Of a stretch of DNA of 64,000 nucleotides, positions 52,865 to 64,000 are shown piece by piece. The translations under genes were made by a program, and so were the position numbers. This stretch comes from Sitta carolinensis. Taxonomy: Eukaryota; Chordata; Aves; Passeriformes; Sittidae. Under the pieces are notes generated by a model, which was not told the origin of the DNA, did no database searches, and saw only the letters and a program-made list of their open reading frames with translations. The stretch spans positions 11,413,859 to 11,477,858 of the forward strand of contig CM063287.1 of NCBI GenBank assembly GCA_032173965.1, read 5' to 3'. Positions within the stretch are counted from its first letter, which is position 1; every line of letters starts with the position of its first letter.

Positions 52865-53856
52865 ACTGATCTAGAAGAACTAGCAAAACCAGGCAAATTG
52901 AAGTTAAGGATGAAAAGCAGTCAACTGTTTCTCCAAGCCAGCAACTCAGCTATCAGCCAAGAACGTATCCTCTTTAAAATCTGCATAGTACAAACACAAT
53001 AACACAGTCATTCTGCCAAACGATGCTAAAGTTATACACAGCACAGCTTTTCTATTGCCTTCCAGAAGAACACGATGACTTCAGACTCAGAGCCACAGAT
53101 AAAACAGATTATTCTTAACAGTGCCATTACTTCTTTGCATTAAAACAATGGTGAAGGAACTGCACAAGAAACAGAATGCCATTTCCTAAGGCAAAAGAAG
53201 ATCCCTATATTTAATAGCTGACAGCACAAGAAAATATCCTTTTCCCACCCTTTCTTCATCTGAAAGCTTGTTTCTTAATGAATGACACTGCAATTATCTG
53301 TGCCCAGGGCTACAAAAAGCAACAGTATAGAACAGAGTGAAGAACTAACATGTGTGATAACTTACAAACACTATTCTATAATTTTTCCAATATATCCGTG
53401 CTTCCTAATTAACGATTAAGATCCACATTTATTTCTTTAAAAACATTTAACATGAATGAAGTTCCCAGGTAGATCTTATTTTCTGTTGCTTCTATTAATT
53501 TAAAAAATTAGACATTCATAAAACTTAATCAGTGGGAGTGGTCCCTCCCTAAATTTAACCCTTCTAACCTCAAAACTGAGAAGAGAGCCTCAGGGGAAAG
53601 AAATGAAAGTTGAGGATAATCATAAAGTAATACACATCTACTGTTTTATCACATTTCTTTACAATTACAATTTTTCAGATAGAAAAATAAAAAAGAATAA
53701 AGTAAAAGAAATAATGCAATTATTTTTGATGAACAAAAAACCATTTCCAACTTGGTAGGTCAGCCTTTAATCCTTTACACTTAGAAGTCCTGTTAGCATC
53801 CTGGCTAAAACTGTGTCCAAACTTGCAAAAATAAGAAAAAATAAACATAATAAACA

Positions 53857-53951
53857 TAATAATAATAATAATAAGCCCCCACCCAGAAAGCCATTCAAAA
53901 ACAAAACCAAAAACAAACAAACAAACAAACAAAACAAAAAAAAAAAAAAAA
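53857..53951. repeat. Composite (AAT)n and (CAAA)n/poly(A) microsatellite
   Basis: An (AAT)n array at 53857-53874, then a short unique bridge, then (CAAA)n ending in A14-16 at 53897-53951. It produces Lys/Asn-rich and poly-Phe/Leu chance frames on both strands. Confidence 0.9.
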
Positions 53952-55704
53952 GGAGAATAAGATATGTTATGTTCCATGCTAAATCAGCTATAGGAGTGAA
54001 GACTGGTGGGCTGCCACAAGATCTGGAAAACACCTACTTGGAAATCTGTTTCCCTTTTCTACTTCCAGTATCACTGTCCTTCACCTACCCAAAAGTAAAT
54101 ATTGGGGGGGGGAGTGAGAAGAAAACAGACAAAAAGCTCTTCTAAGAAACCCAAAATGACACCTTGCAAAAGGCTACTGAGAACAATGTCTCATTAATGT
54201 ACAAACATTATTTAAACTCCTTTAGCCATCATCTACTCCACCATCACAGAGAAACACATTTCAGAGAGCCAATCAGGTCCCTAAAACAATGGAGAAAGGG
54301 CCTCCCATTTTCTGTTGTGAAAAAGCATTAAACCATTTATTTTGAAACTGGACAGGAACAAAAGCAGATACACCTGCTCATCAGAGAGCACATGGTAACT
54401 CAGGAAATGCTCTGGCTGCTTATATGCTCCATTTGTTTTAAAACATGAAGCTACAAATCCTGAGACTCTCCTAGCAAGAGGCCAAATCACTACTCTCAAC
54501 TGACATTTTTCTAATTATGGAAGAATTCTACAAAGTAACTCAGGAAACAGAGAAAACTGTAAAACCCACAAAGGCCAAGTTCTGCTTGCACTGTCTTCAC
54601 TGAATACAATGCAAAGCCTTGGTGAGTGCAGTCCTAACCACAGGCTGACACCTCAATTTCTACACTCACATCACATCAGTTTCCTTCTCTTAATTTCCCG
54701 TGCCAGAGGAGCAGAGCCATGAAGCTCAGAGGGGTGGAAAGCAGAGCTTTCCGGGTGCCAGAGAGTGCAGCCCAAGGCTGGCCACACTCTGATGGGCACA
54801 GCACAGCCTGGGAGCACCCACCTTGCAGCAGCTGAGGCAGTGCCCCAGCAAACACCATACCAGGACTGAGCATGAGAGGGCAGAACTTGAACTTGACACT
54901 GTGCAGAAATCAGCCAAACTATTACTTACTTCTTCATTCAAAGTGTGAAGGAAAAAAAATTTGAAATATGTTTTAACAAAAAAAATAAAATAAAATCATT
55001 ATCTAACTTTGAAAGTAAGTGCTTCCACTGACAAACTGCACAAAAAATCCCTTCCTCCACTCAAAAGAACAACAAAGAAATACAGAAACTTAATAGAAAG
55101 CAGATATTTCTAATAAAATTTCTGTTTTGCCAAGAGTCATTTTCCACCTACAGTTTTCTTGTGTGCACTCCATTAAATGCAGAAAGAGGGTCTATTAAAC
55201 AAACTGCTGGATTTGTGCTCACGAGGGCTTTCTCTGGTCCCTTCTGCCTCAGCCTGGTCAACCTGAATAGGGCAGTACCCATCTATTTCCTTTACAAGGA
55301 AAGGTTAGGTCAACTGTGATAACTGCTTACAGCATTGCAGAAGGAATTCATGGTTGAACACATGGTGCCAGCTGCATGTTGTCTGAATTTTTTAACAAGG
55401 CTTACAAGTATTTGCATTGACTGTATTTCAAGTTTTTCTTTCCACTGTGATGGGTTAAAGACTTACTTTCATTTCAATATTAAGGTCAATGGAACAGATC
55501 ATACATCCCCCTCCCAAGACCCTGTTTCAGGTTGTCTACATTCAAGTCAGACATGGCTCACTTGGTACTAGTCAAACTTTCTTCTGTATGCAAGTGACCC
55601 CCTGGCTTTTTAAATAGACACTGAGGATTCTCAGAAACAAGATGACAAATGTGTCATAGGAGCATGATCCACAAACCACAAAGAAATAGCTACAAGACAT
55701 TTGG

Positions 55705-56430
55705 TAAGTTTAATACATTCAGGTCAGCGGACCCTGATGAAATTTACCTTTGAGTGCCTCAAAGGAAATTGCCTGGACAAACAGTGTAACTGCTAGTGAT
55801 TATCTTCAGAAATTCATTCAAGACAGAGAGCTTGGAAATGTACCAAATCTGGTTTTAAGACTGGAAAAGGTGACTCTCAGAAAGTACAGTTATCCAGAGA
55901 GACAACAAAACAAAGTATTAAAGAAGTACTAGGTGAGCAATACAGAACATCATCATGAATCCATCAGCACCATGCAATTTCCTTCTTTGACAAGTTACCA
56001 TATCCTAACTTGAATACATCTTTTGACATTGCCTTATGTAGCACTATCGTAACAAAGGAATATAGCCCAGACAAGAGAAGCATAAATTTTACTCAGAGTA
56101 TTAATTACCAGTCCTTTGTCAAATCAAAACTTGTGCTTGTTACAAGTAATTTCTATGTATTTAGTCCTGACTTAGACAATGACAGAGCAAACTGCAAAAC
56201 CTCCAGGTGATTTTGCAGGCAAAACAGTCTGCAAACATTTAACAAGCCAGGGTAAGAGTTGAAAATTATCATTATAACCTGTAAAATGTTGCAAAAATGA
56301 GACCAAAGACATACATGAAATACTACAGATTGGAAAGAAATATTAAATGTCTAAATAGAAAATTAGGAGCAGACATTCATTTTCTCAGTGTGTATGTGAC
56401 TCATTGGGAAAATGTTTGGGGTACTAAAAA
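55705..56430 (+). mobile_element. CR1-type LINE remnant with reverse-transcriptase segments, internally deleted
   Basis: Several blocks in the right order match the CR1 reverse-transcriptase ORF. At 55725-55800, sequence for SADPDEIYL then VLKEIA corresponds to the DPDEIHPRVLKELA region. At 56000-56080 a frame reads SFDIALCSTIVTKEYSPDKR, corresponding to motif A (KAFDTVSH.ILI.KL.KYGLD). The same frame continues with TQSINYQSFVKSK (TQRVVINGSLS.W region) and FYVFSPDLDN (LFNIFINDLDNG). DNA similarity (tactacagattggaaagaaa) seems to continue to about 56360-56430. The motif region before motif A is mostly deleted and frames shift between blocks, so it is inactive. The 66-codon frame at 56010-56210 is a surviving piece. 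Family assignment is from memory of CR1 consensus sequences. Confidence 0.72.
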
Positions 56431-58228
56431 TCATCAAGCACTGGAAAGACCTACCTATCCATTCTCTGGATTTTGGAGGGTAAGGGGATTTCTAGTAGAC
56501 CAGACTGTATCTGTATCACATTCTGGCCTGGAGAAAAAGAGTAGAGAGCACGGTCCCTTAGGTCTGTCCCAAGCCAAACCTCAGCAATTCCAGACATCTG
56601 CTGCCAACTGGAGACATCCAGCTCAGTCTGACCCCTGTCCCAGGAATTCTACCACATTTGAAACCTCCAGTGATTTCAGTCTTATTCAGGTACCAGTGCA
56701 GATCAGACAGGATCAAGGCAATAATTTCAATAACCCATTAAATGTTATGGCTAAGTGATCACGATACCTTTTGCAAACATACCCGTTATCTAACTATAAA
56801 TTCAAATCCTGCATATCAGCAGAAATTCAGACAACATGTAGCTGGCGTCACATGTTCAACCACGACTCATACTGCAATGCTGGAAGAACCCATCTTACTT
56901 GACCTAACCATACATAACATAACATTCCATGGAAAACTAGTGCATTAAAAAACCCCAAACAAACAGACATAGTTGCCAGCACCACAGTCATAAATTGAGA
57001 TTATCATCCTTTTTCATGGGTGAGAGAGGTGCTTGGGCAGCTCAAGGTTCAACACCTAATATTTCTCTATATTATTTTCCTTCCAGACAGCTAGACTTTA
57101 TAAAAGCTACCCTATTTCCTACACACACTTGCAACATCTAGTTTTTATTTAAATTTTGGTATGGCACTAACAGCTATTTTAAGCTGTCTTTAAAGGAACA
57201 TATACCTAATCCGAAAAAAAAACCATTATTATAACATCAACTTCCAGTACGAAAATCCGATAACTCCAAACCTCTGAAATCTTTAATCTGAATAATTCAG
57301 ATAAACAGCATTCAAAAAGGAGACATTGCATTCACTGTCTGTGACTCAGCTCTGCAGAGCTCCAGATGTCTGAACTCTCAGGGTCATTGACAGTGAGGAG
57401 AAAATGATGAGAGTGAGGTTTAATTACATGAAAAGCAGACAAATATGGCTACCAGCATCTTTTTTTTGCTGAATTTACCTGCAATACTTCATGCACCACA
57501 CACACACACACACACCGCTCCTTTCTCCCTTTGCAAGGCTAAGGAGCTTCACCACAGAGCTTCACTCCCTGCCCTGCTCGTCATCATCCCACGAAGTACT
57601 GGAACAATGTAGCTCTCAACTCACAGCCCTGTTAATCAAGAGAGCTACATGACTGCTTATTTCTAAACTCCCTTCCCATTATGTTGCACTTTCAATGAAA
57701 CTCTTAACTAGCAGCAGTCAAGAGCACTCCCCCCTGCTGGCATCAGAATGAATTTTACCAATTCAATTTGCTGGTTGCTCAAAACTAAAAATGCCAGCTG
57801 ATTGCTAGTTCAGACGGCTCCGTGTTCAGCCACTTGTGCATACTTGAAATTATCTGAATGCAGTTTGAAGACTACAGCAGAAATTTTGTAATTAGAATTC
57901 TGTAATGTAGATGGTAATTTTTCCCCCTCAGTAACACACAAAGATCAGATAAACAGGAAGCAAATTGAGGAATTTTGCAACATGAATAGTGATCTGCCTC
58001 AAACAGGAGAAGAAAAAAAAAAAAAAAAACCCAAAACCCAAACGGTAGGGAAAGGAGGAAGAAATCTGTGAAGAAATCTGTGATCTGAAGTCTTGATCTG
58101 ATGAGACTCTTACACTCCAGTTGCAGAAGGGCTGCCTCAACAATAGAGACAATCAAAGCAAGTCAGGGAAGTTATATATATCATTAAGTAGTTTCTTGCC
58201 TGTGATGCTTGAAAACAGACATTAAGTA
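56431..58228. other. Intronic sequence, no genes seen
   Basis: Intron with a (CA)n tract at 57497-57515 and an A17 tract at 58013-58029. A short tandem gaagaaatctgt duplication lies near 58060-58082. The 153-codon frame starting at 56297 overlaps the end of the CR1 copy and continues into this stretch without recognisable domain. Confidence 0.5.
57497..57515. repeat. (CA)n microsatellite
   Basis: Nine CA units with one flanking interruption. Confidence 0.9.
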
Positions 58229-58260
58229 GGTTCTGTAAATGTAAGAGAATTTACAGAACC
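58229..58260. repeat. Perfect hairpin: 12-bp stem, 8-nt loop
   Basis: GGTTCTGTAAAT (58229-58240) and ATTTACAGAACC (58249-58260) are exact reverse complements separated by gtaagaga. Imperfect pairing may continue outward (ttaag against cttgaa). It is too short for a typical pre-miRNA and has no U-tract after it. Confidence 0.9.
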
Positions 58261-58449
58261 CTTGAATTCAAATTACAGTTTTTTTAAAAATGATTTCCCA
58301 CTCTATTAGGTGGATAAGGGCCATATTTTCAAAGCAAAACAAGCCAGTATGCCTGCCACGTACTTCTCGACACTTCCTGCAACAGTGATGTAAATCATGC
58401 AGAATAAGGGTCTCTCCTCCTTTACTTCCTCTTCCATCTCTGCATGTCT

Positions 58450-59110
58450 CTAACAACTACAAACATCGAAGAGAGGGTCACTGTACTCAACCCTTTCCAC
58501 TGAAACTTGTCCCAGAGCAAAAGAGGCAGCGATTGTACTGTAATTAAACCAGCTGATCACTGGGTCACTGCGATACTGTTGCCACCTGAGCGCTGGCACA
58601 CTTTGAACAGTGATTCGCATGGAACACACACGGTCATACGAAGAAAGCGACAAGGGAATTCCCAAAGCACTTCACTTTGGAGAGCAGCAGATCTTGAGGA
58701 GTTTTAACTAACCCATGACAAGAGTAACAAAGTTTAGGTAGAAAGGGCCTTAGGAGACCAGGAAGTGACAGGACAGGCAGTAGCGCTGAGCTCTTGGGAG
58801 CGCTGGGAGCTGCAGTGAAGCAGAGCGCTCCGAGCCTGCGGGCTGTACCCTGGCAGCACAGCACGTACACAGCACGGAGGGCTGCGCCGCCCGCCAACAC
58901 ACGGCTGGCTCTTTAACAGATGCCTGCAGAGGCTGATGGGAGCAGAATTTCTTCCACGTGAACTTTTTACTCTGGAAGTCTTGGATACAAAGAGGGAATG
59001 TAACATTTCTAGGGCTCTCGCTGGCAGCTGCAACCTCCCGTTTTCTGGGTACAGATATGCTGAACCAGCTCTTCAATCTAATTAATCACATTCAAATCCT
59101 AATCGGATTA
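58450..59110. promoter_or_regulatory. CpG-bearing patch with palindromic homeodomain site (candidate enhancer)
   Basis: Unlike its AT-rich surroundings, this stretch has a run of CpG sites, densest at 58780-58915 with repeated agcgct and gcgccgcc. It ends at 59100-59110 with TAATCGGATTA, an exact TAAT-N3-ATTA palindrome of the kind bound by dimers of Lys50 paired-class homeodomains (PITX/OTX/CRX type). taattaatc lies 15-20 bp before it. No exon was found; ZMIZ1 coding sequence was specifically sought here. Function is inferred only. Confidence 0.35.
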
Positions 59111-59278
59111 GAAATCTGATTTTTTTGAATGTCACAGGTTGATTTTTGATTATGTACTTTTCTGCATTAAACAGAATGAGTCCAGGCAAGCATGAAGTCA
59201 ATGCTGCAGCAGCTGCATTTGCAGTCTGAGGCATCCTGTTACGGAAAACTCACAGTATTCAGATATGCCATTCTTGTA

Positions 59279-59315
59279 TTTTTTTTTTTTTTAACATGTA
59301 TGTCTTTTTTTTTTT
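59279..59315. repeat. Two poly(T) tracts
   Basis: T14 (59279-59292) and T11 (59305-59315) separated by aacatgtatgtc. Confidence 0.85.
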
Positions 59316-62300
59316 AAATGAATTATGATCCTCATAACATATCAGACAAGCTAAAATAGATTCCTGTATTATGAAACTGAGAGCAGTTAGGGTTTTGTTC
59401 TCTTTAAAATGATATAAAATCATCTCAACAGTCTAAATTCCAGGATTTTCTGAAGAGGAATGCAATTCAAAAGATTACTGTACTATTGTATCAGTATCAT
59501 TAAACATGAACTTTTAGCAGATACTTCCATCAGTTTATCATTGAGGCTTGTTATTTCAGCAACTCTCATCAGCAGTACAGTGATGTAGTAAGAGCTACAG
59601 CAGAAAAAAAATTAAATGAAATCCATAACCTTTAGATGAAGTACAGCTAGGACTACAGCTTTGTGTTTTGTTTGTTTGCTTGTTTTAATTTAAAGAGAAA
59701 TATTTCCTTCACAAACACAGGTAAGTTTCCCATATCTGATGACTGAGGCAGACCCAGTATTTGGAGAGAAAAATCTAGAACATTAAGATCTGGGGGGAAG
59801 GCATTTTAAACCACTATTTCAACGACTATTTCAGCATAGTTTTTTTGTGGACAATCTGGGGTAGGAAGTCTTCTCATCTTTTGGATGCAAAGAGAGACTC
59901 ATATCCCAGCCACAGTGGTTAGAGACAACAGCTTTCACTACAGAAGCTCTCTGACATTCAATGATTTGACCAGGAGTCAGCTCAGGTAAGCACACCCCAC
60001 TTACCTAAATTCCTCCTACTGTTCAAAACCATTGTAGGGATGGATTTGAATTTCTTAGAGGAAGCCCCTAGGCACAGCTACAGAGTTACTGCAGCTACTG
60101 CACACAGCTTTATTTCTCTCGGTCCTGTTTCTTGATGGGACACACTGAAGAGCCCTAAAGAATGAGAAACTTTGGTGCCTTGTAAGGCTGAAGCACAGCA
60201 AGAGAACAAGGCAGTGCCTTTATGGTTCTTTGCTGAAGACAAGCCTGTAAATTTGTCCATTCTGCTCTCAGCAGTCTCCTCATTTCCATTTTTGCTGCAG
60301 CACCAACATTATCCAAAGCCTTCAATAAGATCATTTACGTGTTAAACTGCTTGGCAAGAGCAGACACATGGGATGACACTACACTGTACCTGAGAAGAGG
60401 CAGAAATGAATTAAACAACCTGGGTCAAATGCTAACTGAAAGTAATTTGTATTGCAGTCTACTTCAAAGTATTCTTTCCTGGAAAGCTTTTGACGCATAT
60501 TTTGCTTTTGACTCCCATACACAGAGTTATAATTCAATCACTGTGTAACACTTTGCTCAACATTATTGTTAAACATGACTTTTAGTATCCACATGTATTG
60601 GGAAATGGTTAGGAGAAAAGTTAACCTGTGAGTGATTCAAGTACTTTGATTTCTTTGCTTGGACTGGTATCTGAATTGGCCAAACTAGGGTTATTTTTTT
60701 AAACTGCTGTGTAGTAACTGAAGCTGTTTATTTCAGAAGACTGTAAGGTAATGCCACATACAGCACATTTTTAGAGAATTATATTCTTAAATTTATCAAG
60801 ACTATCAGCCTTGCTGTAATATAATCTAGTGCTAGAGTAAGAAATTTTTTCAATCCTAATAAAAACACAGCTATGACTGGTTTGGGGAAAGTGGAGGCTA
60901 TTTTCTTCAGTTCGCCTTAACACTATGGAAGAAGTAGTATTACATACAAAAGAACACTATATCCATTGCCATTTCAATAAACTATACAATCAATTATTTC
61001 AATTATAATTCAGTTTCTGGCCTACAGACTGTCTATTTGATTCGAAAATAACTACTGCAGAAAAATTACACCTAGTTTTTCTTGGCAAGTTAGAAAAAAT
61101 TTTATTGTCTCTGAGAAAGATCATAATTTGCTTGCATGAGTTCTGTAAAAGGTGTTTAAGGGAACCTTTCCACAGCCTGTAGCTTGCAAGAAACAAAACA
61201 GATTCAAAGCTTACCCCTTTATCCCTGACGTATTATTTATCTGTTGAAATGAGTATTCTTTATAAATTTTTATTACCCACTCACTTTAGTGATTTTCTGT
61301 AATGATTAAGCACAAGAAGTTAAGCTCTAGAATTAGCGTCCATCAGAACTGTTTGAACATAACAACATGTGCACATGCATCACATTTTGGTCAGAAGAGG
61401 CTCAGCTTTTGGGGCTCAGTTAATGAAAAAATATTTTCCATTTATAGCACAAGCCATTGGTTTACCTATGCATCCTTTTCTCTTTGACTGTTTGGACTGC
61501 ACAGAAATAAGCCAATTTTATTCATAGGCCTTGACAGAATTAGCCTAATTTCTTTATCACAAAAGGAAATTATTTAAACTCTAAATGAGTAATCATTTAA
61601 AGTATCCTACTTAACAAATGCAAACTATATAACTATTGAAATGGAGTTTACATACCTTATTAGGTACTTCCCTGGCAAAATTTATCTGTTGTATCAAATT
61701 CTGAGTTTCTTCTTGAGATAAGAAAATCATTCCTATTATGTTGCATACAATGTCACTGGAGTGCACAGTAGCAAATATAACTCCAGGATTATAAAGTAGT
61801 GCTGATATGGAAAAATTACCTACTGCAGAAAGCCAGTATGTATACTGTGCACAGATTATTCTAAAAAAAAAAAAAAAATAAATCAGCAAGGAATGACAAA
61901 CACTAGACACATGTTACACGTTGTTGTTCAACAGTTGCTGTCTAGCGAACTCATGAAATTTTCAAGTCACCAAGATTTCTCCAAGTGCTGGTATTACAAT
62001 TTAAGAAAACCCTCTACAACAGCCTATTCTGTGTATACATTCTACATATGATTATCAAACCCAGAAATTCCAGAAATGAAGCTGGAAGTGCTTCTGCTGT
62101 GCCCAGGCAGAATATTTCTAAGGTCATTCTTCTGTATCTATTCTAAGACAGGGAGCAGGAATAAAAACATTCAGGTGGTTATAAAGTTACCAGACATAAC
62201 TGATAGTCCCAACACAAAGATGGTGTGTCAGGTAAACAGAACTACTTCTAAGAACCACTTCTTAAATGAAACCCTTATTTCAAGACTGTAAGCATATCTG

Positions 62301-64000
62301 TCCTTTATTAATAGAATTAAATCTAATTATTTAATTTTTGCAAAAGACTATATATAAGACTTGAATGATGCAAAGAATCTGTTATATGTATTATACTTAT
62401 GTTATGCCTGTGATAATATATTAAGCTGGCAATTCATACCACGAGAGATCTGTTTTGATGCTCTGTCATTACATCTGATGCATTTCAGCTTTGCAGTGTG
62501 TCAATGAATGGTTTGCACATTCCTAAGAGGGCCTGTCCTCCATTCATGACATCCTAATAAGTTTCAATTTGGATTAGTATATATGGTGTTACCACTCACA
62601 GGACATGATCATTTCAGATCCCTTGATGGTTCCAGAACAGTTTAGCATACCATTTGTTCCCTGGTCAGAGAGTTAACAGAACAGGATGTCATAAAAATAA
62701 AATAATAAAAAAAAATCATTCTCAATACTACAGAGGGGAAGCTTTATGAGCAAGCAAGCATTTTTATTCTTTGTAGAATTTTCAAATTAAATGCCTTAAA
62801 GAACCACACAGCTCAAAAGCTGTAATGATGGTAGAGATTACTTGCTTTAAAAAGTATATCCAAAAATATAGAAATTTTAAGGGAATTTAATTTTGAAGGT
62901 CATTTAAAAGGCTGGCAAAATAAAACAATAATCCTGTTTCAGTGGTTGAATAGACTTTCATACTGATTTTTCATTTTTCTTTTAGTATAATCCTCACAAA
63001 GGACACTGGTAAGCCTTGTCAGCATTAAAATAAATAGGCTCCTGACAGTAGAGAACATGCAGTTATGCAAACTGATGTTAGATTTACTCATGATATTACA
63101 GTATTTTGGCTACCTCTCACTTACTTGCAACCTTCTGACTAATTTCTCTGAAAAGAGAATGAAATTCAATCACATTTGTTAAATCAAAGTAGATAAATCC
63201 CTTGTCTTGTAAGGAAATGACAAGCCTCAAAATCCACATTTGCTAAATTATGAATCAGAATATAATAATTAGAAAGAAATTATGTATGTGTAAATGCAAA
63301 TAGAAAAAAATACATATAAGTAGAAAAATTTTAAAAAAATTTAAAAAGAGACCTTGCCCACTGTACTGATGATGTATTAAGAAGATACAGGAAGTACAAA
63401 CCTCTTGGGATACAACCATGCTGTTAAGTCTGTTTAATGGGAAGCAGGAAGGGGAAGAGGGATGTACACAATGAGAAATGAAAGAATATCTTTCTTAGAG
63501 GGATTTTAAAATTAAGAACAAGAAACATATTCATTGCAGTTTAAAGGCAGTCTGAAAATCCTGTGTATTTATCAAACACAGAACAAGCCACCTGGTTAAG
63601 TTCCTGTGTTATTTCCTTGTCAGGAATATAATGAAATTACAACATGTGATAGAGATGCTGCTGCCAGTCAGTCTACAGTGCAGAGAGTTCTCTCCCACAA
63701 CAAGCTTGGGAAAGGGGGACACAACACCCTGTTCAGATTTCAGGGAGAGGTATGAAGCAAAGTAACACATGTGGCTCAAATATTAACAGTACTTAGTAAG
63801 ATTGTTTCTTTTCTTTCATTCTTGTCAGAAGAAAAACAGTATTTTTATTTCAATACACTGGAAACCATGTATTGTGTTTTACCTCACCATGGAACATTTC
63901 ATGGAACATTTCCTGCCCACTTACTGTACACTGTGAGGAGAATGAATCACTGGCAGTCAGACCTTATTTTGACCCTCCACTTGGGCAAGGCTGAAGATCT
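59316..64000. other. Intronic sequence, no genes seen
   Basis: AT-rich intron to the window edge. It contains an A16 tract at 61863-61878, an A-rich tract near 62695-62716 and a small tandem catggaacattt duplication near 63888-63912. No upstream ZMIZ1 exon was recognised. Confidence 0.5.

Noticed and set aside
55345..55360. Minus-strand ATGAATTCC as the ZMIZ1 start (MNSMDRH)
   Set aside because: The reading continues MNSFCN, not MNSMDRH, and no donor follows at the expected place.
56297..56758. 153-codon plus-strand frame as a gene
   Set aside because: Its beginning lies in the decayed CR1 copy, and the remainder shows no domain or splice support.
58450..58665. Minus-strand frame containing RWQQYRSD as the ZMIZ1 VPWQQ exon
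   Set aside because: Only the WQQ triplet agrees. The flanking residues do not match ZMIZ1, and the position is upstream of an earlier exon, which is the wrong order.

Overview
This is vertebrate nuclear DNA, almost entirely intronic, and most likely from a bird or another sauropsid. It is AT-rich with isolated CpG-rich patches. It has no operon-like packing and no long coding frames. Its recognisable interspersed repeats are sparse, old LINE fragments rather than mammalian SINEs. The species call is an inference. The only coding feature I can support is one 106-bp exon on the minus strand at 52176-52281. It encodes about residues 59-93 of ZMIZ1, a PIAS-like zinc-finger transcriptional coactivator, and has a very good acceptor, branch point and pyrimidine tract and a usable donor. 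I searched for the preceding (N-terminal) and following ZMIZ1 coding exons and did not find them. The window is therefore the exon plus at least 52 kb of downstream intron (positions 52175 down to 1) and at least 11.7 kb of upstream intron (52282 to 64000).

Layout: 1-16 kb is ordinary intron with homopolymer tracts and a decayed LINE reverse-transcriptase fragment near 11.2-11.5 kb. At 16.05-18.24 kb lies the most promoter-like part of the window: two CpG islands (about 16.05-16.42 and 17.39-17.75 kb) with GC boxes, a CCAAT box, two GGGCC pentamer arrays and homeodomain-type sites. It sits downstream of the N-terminal exon, so it could be an internal ZMIZ1 promoter, an antisense or bidirectional lncRNA promoter, or an enhancer. 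From 18.2 to 44 kb is intron with an (AAAAT)n microsatellite at 30.9 kb and a palindromic dispersed-repeat remnant at 37.8 kb carrying a perfect CRE octamer. At 44.7 and 45.5 kb two copies of a ~165-bp sequence lie in inverted orientation. At 48.6-49.56 kb is a GC-rich patch ending in a 17-18 bp-unit GC minisatellite.

Upstream of the exon (52.3-64 kb) are A-rich microsatellites, a clearly recognisable but internally deleted CR1-type LINE copy (about 55.7-56.4 kb), a perfect 12-bp-stem hairpin at 58.23 kb, and a CpG-bearing patch at 58.45-59.1 kb next to a palindromic TAAT(N3)ATTA homeodomain site.

I found no rRNA, tRNA, CRISPR array, intact mobile element or second protein-coding gene. The long open frames in the window (184, 153, 232 and 211 codons) are explained by repeats, GC-rich low-complexity sequence or chance. 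I do not see a convincing undescribed biological system. The best candidates for a second look are the intragenic CpG islands, the GC minisatellite and the inverted-repeat pair.
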